A stretch of 10,103 bases of DNA from CAYYSY01 sp964474355 (GTDB lineage Bacteria; Myxococcota_A; UBA9160; UBA4427): positions 1 to 10,103 of the forward strand of contig CAYYSY010000233.1 in NCBI GenBank assembly GCA_964474355.1, given 5' to 3'. Under the pieces are notes generated by a model. It worked only from the letters and a program-made list of their open reading frames with translations. It was not told the origin of the DNA and searched no databases. Below, one piece after another: positions 5,478 through 10,103 of this stretch. The first letter of the stretch is position 1. The number at the start of each line of letters is the position of its first letter. A program made the position numbers and the translations under genes.

Positions 5478-6920
5478 GTGGAGATGGAAGAGGAAATGAC
5501 GGAAGCGTCCAAATCGAGGTGGTGCTGGCACGGGCGTCGATCGCAGTGGCGGCCCCGCGACGCACGGTCGCGTCCCGCAGCGGTGCTCGCATCGCTCGCC
5601 GTCCTGGCGGGCTGCTCCCCGGCGGCCGGGCCCGACGCGGACGCACCCCCCGACGTCCTGCTCGTGACGATCGACACCCTGCGCGCCGATCACGTCGGCG
5701 CCTACGGGTACCACCGCGCGACCACGCCGGTGCTCGACCGGCTCGCCGCCACGGGCGTGCTGTTCGAGATCGCATACGCGCCGATGGGCGCGACGAGCCC
5801 ATCGCACGCGAGCCTGATGACGTCACTCCTGCCCCCCGCGCATGGAGTCGTCCGCAACGGGCTCGCCCTGGCGGACGACCACGACACGCTCGCCGAGCGC
5901 TTCGGCGCCGCGGGCCATTGCACCGCGGCGTTCGTCAGCTCGTATCCGGTCAAGTCGCGATTCGGCTTCGAGCAGGGCTTCGCGCACTTCGACGAGGCCT
6001 TCACGCGCGAAGGCTCCACCGTGACCTTTCGTGGCTGGGAGGGGCAGCTGGTGCAGGGTGGCTTCGACCGCCGAGCATCCGAGACGACGGACGCCGCGAT
6101 CGCCTGGCTCGAGCAGAGGGACGAGGCTTGCCCCGCCTTCGTGTGGGTGCACTACTTCGATCCGCACATGCCCTACGCCCCACCCGAGCACGCGCGACTC
6201 TGGGACGGAGAGGACGTGGGGCCCCGGGCGCGCATGGTGGCCGGATACGACGCCGAGATCCGCTACGCCGACGAGCAGCTCGGACGCCTGCTCGAAGCCT
6301 TCGACGAGGCAGGGGGCGCTCGCGATCGGGTCACCGTCGTCACCGCCGATCACGGCGAAGGGCTGCGGGAGCACGGCCACCTCACGCACAACAAGCTCCT
6401 CTATGACTCCGAGGTGCGGGTTCCGCTCGTGTTCCACGCGCCGGGCCGGATCGCAGCGGGGTCGAGGTCCGAGCAGCCTGCCCATCTCGTCGACGTGGCG
6501 CCGACCCTGCTCGCGCTCGCGGGTGTCGACACCGAGCGGCGCGAAGGCGCGGATCTTTCGGTGCACCTGCGCGCGGCCGCGGCGTCGCCCGACGCGTCGC
6601 GCCCGCTCCTGCTGCAGCGGCCGCACTACGCCGGCGCCGGTGACGATGACCCTCGCTCCGAGGCGCGCTTCGGCGTGCGCTCGGGGACGTGGAAGTGGAT
6701 CGGAGGGGGCCGGTCCGGAAGCGACGAGCTCTACGATCTGTCCACCGATCCCGGTGAGCTCCACGATCTCGCGGATCGCTCGCCCGACGTGGCGGCGCGG
6801 CTCGGAGACCGTGCCGCTTCGATGGCCGAGGCATCCGGGCGGCTGCAGCGCGGCCCTGCGCCGCCCCGTGTCGATGAAGAAGATCGCCGCGCGCTCGAGG
6901 CCCTCGGCTACGTCGAGTAG
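5478..6920 (+). CDS. Sulfatase-like (alkaline phosphatase superfamily) lipoprotein hydrolase
   Basis: This 480-aa PF00884-type enzyme is predicted to be lipid-anchored: an Arg-rich n-region, a hydrophobic stretch, then lipobox LAGC with Cys46. The fold motifs are complete: IDTLRAD (Asp66, Asp71), the nucleophile loop TSPSHASLMTS (106-116), HYFDPHMPYAPP (226-237) and TADHGEGLREHGH (289-301) with the metal-binding Asp291/His292. It ends in LEALGYVE, typical of this family. In true sulfatases the loop reads (C/S)xPxR, with the first residue converted to formylglycine. Here Thr106 stands there and His replaces Arg, so it is unlikely to be a formylglycine sulfatase and may be a phosphodiesterase, phosphatase or transferase using Thr directly. 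GTG 5478 is preferred (GGAGGG with a 5-nt spacer); ATG 5484 and ATG 5496 are alternatives with poorly spaced sites. It converges on the glycosyltransferase gene, and its last 60 coding bases are duplicated downstream. A role in envelope glycan or lipid processing is inferred. Confidence 0.9.
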   Translation: MEMEEEMTEASKSRWCWHGRRSQWRPRDARSRPAAVLASLAVLAGCSPAAGPDADAPPDVLLVTIDTLRADHVGAYGYHRATTPVLDRLAATGVLFEIAYAPMGATSPSHASLMTSLLPPAHGVVRNGLALADDHDTLAERFGAAGHCTAAFVSSYPVKSRFGFEQGFAHFDEAFTREGSTVTFRGWEGQLVQGGFDRRASETTDAAIAWLEQRDEACPAFVWVHYFDPHMPYAPPEHARLWDGEDVGPRARMVAGYDAEIRYADEQLGRLLEAFDEAGGARDRVTVVTADHGEGLREHGHLTHNKLLYDSEVRVPLVFHAPGRIAAGSRSEQPAHLVDVAPTLLALAGVDTERREGADLSVHLRAAAASPDASRPLLLQRPHYAGAGDDDPRSEARFGVRSGTWKWIGGGRSGSDELYDLSTDPGELHDLADRSPDVAARLGDRAASMAEASGRLQRGPAPPRVDEEDRRALEALGYVE

Positions 6921-7023
6921 GGCACGGGGCTCATCACGCGCCGCCCCGTGTCGATGAAGAAGATCGCCGGGCGCTCGAGGCCCTCGGCTACGTCGAATGG
7001 CGCGGGGGGCTCATCACGCGCCG
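6858..7023. repeat. Imperfect 80-bp tandem duplication at a convergent gene junction
   Basis: Copy 1 (6858-6937) and copy 2 (6938-7017) match at 74 of 80 positions, and the next six bases (GCGCCG, 7018-7023) begin a third copy before similarity stops. Copy 1 holds the last 60 coding bases of the sulfatase-like gene, its TAG stop and the few bases up to the reverse complement of TGATGA. Copy 2 repeats this but has TGG in place of TAG, and its end supplies the stop codon of the minus-strand glycosyltransferase gene. Mismatch pairs are 6890/6970, 6917/6997, 6919/6999, 6921/7001, 6924/7004 and 6925/7005. The shared GCGCCG at both ends suggests slippage or recombination between short direct repeats. 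Copy 2 has no start codon in the sulfatase frame and is an untranslated gene-end fragment. Confidence 0.95.
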
Positions 7024-8687
7024 GCCGGGACGCGGAACGCGAGCAGCTCGTCGTCGTCGAATCGAGGCTCCCCGAAGTGCTCGCGCAATGTGCGGACGAC
7101 CTTCATGAAGCGGATGCGGCCAGGGCCGGATGCGCGAGGTCGGTGCACGATCAGCGCAGCACCCGCCGGCAGCTCGGCGAGCCCGCCTTCGAGCGAGACC
7201 TCGCGCGCGAGATCGAAGGCGTCGCCGAAGTCGCGAAACGGAATGATCTTCACGGGCCGCTGATGGACCATCTGCGCACGGGCCAGCGCGAAGTAGTGAG
7301 CGTCGTTGCTCGGCAGCCACTCGACGACCAGCGGCGCGTCGTTCGCGAAGGTCGAGTAGATGGCGTGCATCGCCGTCGGGTGAGGGCGCGCGACGTGGGC
7401 GGGGGGCCACGCGAAGAGCCGTCGCTCGCCATCGAGGTGCCCGCGGGCCTGGAAGTAGTTCGAGTGGGCGAAGGACGTCGGCTCGGCGTAGATCGTCGAC
7501 CAGGGCCCGGCGACGAGCAGAAGCAGGGCGATGCTCGCGGCGGCGATTGCGTCCGTGAGTGCACCCCGTTCGGCGGTGGCCGCGGGCCTGGTGACGCGAC
7601 GGCATAGACGGCGCGTGCCGAGCGTCGTGAGCGAGGCAATGCCCAGCAGCCAGATCGGCAGCACGAAGATCAGGTAACGGGCGAAGACCGGGCCGTAGCT
7701 GACCTTGGTCGGCTCGAGCACGGCGACGAGCAGGGGTTGGCCGATTGCCGGCACGAGCAGGACGAGCGAGCGGCGTCCCAGCCCATGGCCCAGCACGCCG
7801 AGCCCGGCGATGCCGAGCGCCGCGAATGCCACGCCCGTCCCCCACCCGTGGAGACCCGCCAGGAGCGGCAGCGTGTCGAGCACCGAGCGCATGCCGAGCG
7901 GGGTGTCGCCGATCTTGTCACCGACCACGTGCTCGCCGAGCCCCTGCAAGGCGGGCAGATAGAGGAGCATGACGAGGGCGAGGCAGCCGATGCCGGCGAG
8001 AACGATGCCGAGCGCCGGGCGCAGGCGGGAGGGCGCGTCGCGGGCCGCGCGGGCGTCGAGCAGCGAGGTGAGCAGCGCGCCGCCGAACGCGAGCCCTGCC
8101 GTCAGCAACGCGAGGAGGTGGAGCCACGCGGCGAGCGCGCCGAGCACGGCGGCCCACGCGAGATCGGCCCGGCGCGCGCCCGTGCGTGCGCGGTCGAGCA
8201 GCACGATCACGGCCATGAGAAGGACGGTGTCGATGCCGTACGGCCGCACGAAGCGTCCGTAGAAGACGAAGAGGGGGTGGACCGCGAGCCAGAAGCCGAG
8301 CAGGAGCGCGGCGTCCCGGCCGACGAAGCGCCGGGCGCCGAGCGTGGCGAGCGGCGGCAGGGCGATCCCGAACGCGACGATCGGAGCGCGCATCATCCAC
8401 TCGGTCACCGGCGTGACGTGCCCGATGAGCTCGAAGAGGATCGTGAGCGGGATCGAGTGATCGAAGCGGCCTACGCTCGCGGGCAGATCGGCGGGGTCGT
8501 TCACCAGGACCGCCCAGTTCGTGTAGAGCTCGTCGCCCAGCAGCATCTGGTCGCCGAGTCCGTACAGGCGAAGCGCCGCGCCGACCAGCGTCATGGCGAC
8601 GAGCATCGTGGCGAGCTCGCGGCTCTGGCTAGGCCGCTTGGCGGTCTCCTCACTCGCGCCGCCGGTGCCCGTGGCCTTCACCTTCAT
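7014..8687 (-). CDS. Multi-spanning GT-C / PMT-type (GT39-like) glycosyltransferase
   Basis: This 557-aa integral inner-membrane protein has about 10-11 hydrophobic segments (around 26-44, 84-118, 126-165, 174-208, 223-247, 284-325, 333-352, 378-395) and a soluble C-terminal domain of about 160 residues. After the first membrane helix comes LRLYGLGDQMLLGDELYTNW (39-58) with the acidic pair Asp52-Glu53, the expected catalytic position of GT-C transferases, which use polyprenyl-phosphate sugars. FVFYGRFVRPYGIDT (140-154) resembles the second conserved loop of bacterial PMT_2/ArnT-like proteins. The start at 8687 has GAAGGA 5 nt upstream. The gene ends in tandem stops TGA TGA, which lie inside the duplicated 80-bp element. 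It probably transfers a sugar to a lipid, protein or polysaccharide on the periplasmic side. Donor and acceptor are not predictable here, and GT39 versus a related GT-C family is uncertain. Confidence 0.85.
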   Translation of the reverse strand: MKVKATGTGGASEETAKRPSQSRELATMLVAMTLVGAALRLYGLGDQMLLGDELYTNWAVLVNDPADLPASVGRFDHSIPLTILFELIGHVTPVTEWMMRAPIVAFGIALPPLATLGARRFVGRDAALLLGFWLAVHPLFVFYGRFVRPYGIDTVLLMAVIVLLDRARTGARRADLAWAAVLGALAAWLHLLALLTAGLAFGGALLTSLLDARAARDAPSRLRPALGIVLAGIGCLALVMLLYLPALQGLGEHVVGDKIGDTPLGMRSVLDTLPLLAGLHGWGTGVAFAALGIAGLGVLGHGLGRRSLVLLVPAIGQPLLVAVLEPTKVSYGPVFARYLIFVLPIWLLGIASLTTLGTRRLCRRVTRPAATAERGALTDAIAAASIALLLLVAGPWSTIYAEPTSFAHSNYFQARGHLDGERRLFAWPPAHVARPHPTAMHAIYSTFANDAPLVVEWLPSNDAHYFALARAQMVHQRPVKIIPFRDFGDAFDLAREVSLEGGLAELPAGAALIVHRPRASGPGRIRFMKVVRTLREHFGEPRFDDDELLAFRVPAGA

Positions 8688-8812
8688 TCGTTTCCTTCGG
8701 GTCGCAGCCGCTGCGTGGCAGGGAGGCGGTCGGGGCGGGTGCGCAGATCGGGCATCTCACCGGGAGGATGGCCCGTGGCGGCGCGCGCGAAAAGGTGGCT
8801 AGCCTCCGACTT

Positions 8813-8831
8813 CGCTCGCGCGGCGCGAGCG
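8813..8831. promoter_or_regulatory. Perfect 9-bp-arm palindrome, operator candidate
   Basis: CGCTCGCGC (8813-8821) and GCGCGAGCG (8823-8831) are exact inverted arms around a single central G. The site lies about 115 bp upstream of the LLM oxidoreductase start and is of the size bound by TetR-type dimers. In such GC-rich DNA, CG-alternating palindromes arise easily, so the role is inferred. Confidence 0.3.
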
Positions 8832-8844
8832 TACCGGGCGCCGG

Positions 8845-8881
8845 CTCGAATCGAGTCCTGGCGCCTCCCATCTCGAATCGA
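8845..8881. repeat. Direct repeat of CTCGAATCGA upstream of the LLM gene
   Basis: CTCGAATCGA occurs at 8845-8854 and 8872-8881 with a 27-bp period, between the palindrome at 8813-8831 and the oxidoreductase start. The first copy extends to CTCGA-A-TCGAG, itself a short palindrome. Paired binding sites for one regulator are possible. No other copy was noticed in the window. Confidence 0.35.
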
Positions 8882-8944
8882 TCGCGAGGAGCGGGCGGAC
8901 ACGATTCGCACGTCCCGTGCATCTTCGACCGGAGTCCAGTGAAA

Positions 8945-9949
8945 ATGAAGATCGATGGCGGTGTCATGGGGTTCGACCTGTCGAAGGTGCCCGCGCGGGC
9001 GAAGGCGCTCGAAGAGCTCGGGGTCGACGGCATCATGAGCGCGGAGGTGTCGAACGACCCGTTCCTGCCGCTCTGCCTCGCGGCCGAGCACACCGAGCGC
9101 GTGCGGCTGCAGACGAGCATCGCGGTGGCGTTCGCGCGCAATCCCATGCTGCTCGCCCAGATGGGGCACGACCTGAACGCGTACTCGAAGGGGCGCTTCA
9201 CGCTCGGCCTCGGCTCGCAGATCAAGCCGCACATCACGCGGCGGTTCAGCATGCCGTGGTCGAAGCCGGCGGCGCGCATGCGCGAGCTGATCCTGGCGAT
9301 GCGCTCGGTGTGGGACTGCTGGTACGACGGCAAGCCCCTCGAGTTCGAGGGCGACTTCTATACGCACACGCTCATGACGCCGATGTTCACGCCGCCGAAC
9401 CGTGACTACGGCGCGCCCGACGTCTGGCTCGCCGGTGTCGGTCCGCTCATGACCGAGGTCGCGGGCGAGGTGGCCGACGGCCTCATCGCGCACGCGTTCA
9501 CCACACCGAAGTACATGGACGAGGTCACGATGCCCGCGCTCCGCAAGGGGCTCGAGAAGAGCGGCCGCAGCCGCGAAGACTTCGCGGTCGTCTGCCCGAT
9601 CTTCACGGTCACGGGTGCGGACGAGCAGCAGATGAAGAACAACCACACGGCGGTCACGCGGCAGATCGCCTTCTACGCCTCGACCCCGGCCTATCGGCCG
9701 GTGCTCGAGCTCCACGGCTGGGGCGACATCGGCAAGGAGCTCACGCGCATGTCGAAGCAGGGCAAGTGGGAGGAGATGGGCACGCTCATCACCGACGACG
9801 TGCTCGCCGAGTTCGCGGTGGTCGGTACGCCGGACGAGGTCGTGAAGGGGCTGCGCGAGCGCTATCCCCACGTCGACCGCACGGTCTTCTCCTTCGAGTT
9901 CCTGCCCAAGGATCAGCAGCGCGACGTGCTCGCGCGGCTCCAGGCGTAG
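8945..9949 (+). CDS. LLM-class F420-type oxidoreductase (luciferase-like, TIGR03617-like)
   Basis: This 334-aa TIM-barrel protein belongs to the bacterial luciferase-like superfamily, whose members use FMN or coenzyme F420 for hydride or oxygen transfer to small organic substrates. The sequence closely follows the pattern I recall for the TIGR03617 F420-type group: MKIDGGVMGFDL at the start, FLPLCLAAEHTERVRLQTSI (39-58), RFTLGLGSQIKPHITRRFSM (85-104), LAGVGPLMTEVAGEVADGL (161-179), the FYASTPAYRPVLELHGW block (240-256) and LITDDVLAEFAVVGTPDEV (280-298) near the C-terminus. No signal peptide is seen. ATG 8945 is chosen because conserved sequence begins there; GTG 8939, two codons earlier, is better spaced from nothing stronger than GGAG. 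The next reading frame starts 13 bp after the stop, so the two are probably co-transcribed. Cofactor choice (F420 versus FMN) is inferred from family membership; no F420 biosynthesis gene is in the window. Confidence 0.93.
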   Translation: MKIDGGVMGFDLSKVPARAKALEELGVDGIMSAEVSNDPFLPLCLAAEHTERVRLQTSIAVAFARNPMLLAQMGHDLNAYSKGRFTLGLGSQIKPHITRRFSMPWSKPAARMRELILAMRSVWDCWYDGKPLEFEGDFYTHTLMTPMFTPPNRDYGAPDVWLAGVGPLMTEVAGEVADGLIAHAFTTPKYMDEVTMPALRKGLEKSGRSREDFAVVCPIFTVTGADEQQMKNNHTAVTRQIAFYASTPAYRPVLELHGWGDIGKELTRMSKQGKWEEMGTLITDDVLAEFAVVGTPDEVVKGLRERYPHVDRTVFSFEFLPKDQQRDVLARLQA

Positions 9950-9962
9950 GGGCGGGCAGGCC

Positions 9963-10103
9963 ATGCCTCACTCGCTCGGCGCGCAACGCCCCTTCGGTCT
10001 CGGCTTCTGGCCCCTGCCCGAAGACGAGCCGGAGCGCGCCGTGACGCGCGAGCCGGTCCGCATCGTGACCGAGGACCGGGCGCTGGTGCGTGGCATGCTC
10101 TGG
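9963..10103 (+). CDS. 5' end of an unidentified gene cut by the window edge (possible alpha/beta hydrolase)
   Basis: An open frame of 47 codons starts at ATG 9963, 13 bp after the LLM oxidoreductase stop, and continues to the last base. It has high-GC third positions like its neighbours. The segment PVRIVTEDRALVRGMLW (31-47) looks like the first two strands of an alpha/beta-hydrolase or dienelactone-hydrolase domain, but this is too little sequence for assignment. The Shine-Dalgarno match is weak (GGCAGG close to the ATG, more G-rich sequence further back), which fits translational coupling to the upstream gene. It is truncated at the 3' end by the window boundary. Confidence 0.55.
   Translation, partial: MPHSLGAQRPFGLGFWPLPEDEPERAVTREPVRIVTEDRALVRGMLW

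Larger units (their letters stand above)
8688..8944. promoter_or_regulatory. Divergent region between the glycosyltransferase and LLM oxidoreductase genes
   Basis: These 257 bp hold no gene and should carry both promoters. GAAGGA (8693-8698, minus strand) serves the glycosyltransferase. GGAG at 8931-8934 serves the oxidoreductase, either for ATG 8945 (10-nt spacer) or for an in-frame GTG at 8939 (4-nt spacer). A near-palindrome GGTGGCTAGCCTCC (8794-8807) contains TAGCCT, a loose -10 match, without a -35. A perfect palindrome and a direct repeat are listed separately. Confidence 0.45.

Noticed and set aside
6938..7017. Second duplication copy as a separate pseudogene or small gene
   Set aside because: It contains only the last codons of the sulfatase-like gene, without start codon or stop; it is better described as part of a tandem repeat.
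6948..7607. Plus-strand open frame starting inside the second copy of the 80-bp duplication
   Set aside because: It reads a different frame from the sulfatase gene and runs antisense into the glycosyltransferase gene; composition is shadow-like and there is no ribosome binding site.
8840..8870. Sequence resembling a tRNA 3' end (CTCGAATCGAG followed by GGCGCCTCCCA)
   Set aside because: The bases flanking the loop-like segment do not form a T-stem, and no acceptor or anticodon arm is present upstream, so it is neither a tRNA nor a convincing attachment site.
7737..8942. Long plus-strand open frame (401 codons) opposite the glycosyltransferase gene
   Set aside because: The minus-strand membrane protein has a good start, membrane segments and a catalytic Asp-Glu; the plus frame is hydrophilic Glu/Arg/Gln-rich sequence typical of an antisense shadow.
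1..10103. Search for a defence system, mobile element, CRISPR array or biosynthetic cluster
   Set aside because: No transposase, integrase, toxin-antitoxin pair, regularly spaced repeats or core biosynthetic enzyme was seen; the gene set reads as ordinary chromosomal metabolism and envelope functions.

Overview
The window is about 10 kb of very GC-rich DNA (I estimate around 70% by eye) that is almost fully coding. It carries eight genes plus the 5' end of a ninth. An MlaA (VacJ) outer-membrane protein and a lipoprotein-type sulfatase-like hydrolase indicate a diderm (Gram-negative) bacterium. The high GC, the cytochrome P450, the F420-type luciferase-like oxidoreductase and the 'sulfatase ending in LGYVE' style of lipoprotein fit a myxobacterium-like or other uncultured 'deltaproteobacterial' lineage. 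That placement is an inference and no marker gene is present to settle it. I see no tRNA, rRNA, CRISPR array, transposase or phage gene.

Layout from left to right. (1) 1-151 is non-coding with a GC hairpin just past the P450 stop. (2) On the minus strand, mlaA (1488-2549) is followed by a cytochrome P450 (152-1327). The two are separated by 160 bp holding a hairpin, a 14-bp palindrome and a -10-like hexamer, so the P450 probably has its own promoter. (3) A 326-bp divergent region (2550-2875) separates mlaA from a plus-strand CHAD-domain protein (2876-3925), and perfect inverted repeats lie in the mlaA leader. (4) The CHAD gene converges, 11 bp apart, on a minus-strand two-domain protein (3937-5283): an N-terminal P-loop kinase joined to a C-terminal HAD hydrolase. 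(5) Divergent from it is a plus-strand sulfatase-like lipoprotein (5478-6920). This converges on a minus-strand multi-spanning GT-C/PMT-type glycosyltransferase (7014-8687). The junction between them carries an imperfect 80-bp tandem duplication of the sulfatase 3' end. (6) Divergent again, a plus-strand LLM-class F420-type oxidoreductase (8945-9949) is followed after 13 bp by the start of another reading frame that runs off the window (9963-10103).

Functional picture. The genes do not form one obvious pathway. Two themes can be seen: envelope biology (MlaA lipid asymmetry, a lipid-anchored sulfatase-like hydrolase and a membrane glycosyltransferase) and oxidative metabolism of small hydrophobic compounds (the P450, and the LLM oxidoreductase with its downstream gene). 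The CHAD protein and the kinase-HAD fusion are phosphate-related proteins of unknown target. The points most worth a second look are the kinase-HAD fusion, whose layout recalls polynucleotide kinase-phosphatases but with an altered phosphatase motif I, and the 80-bp duplication at the sulfatase/glycosyltransferase junction. I found no convincing new multi-gene system.
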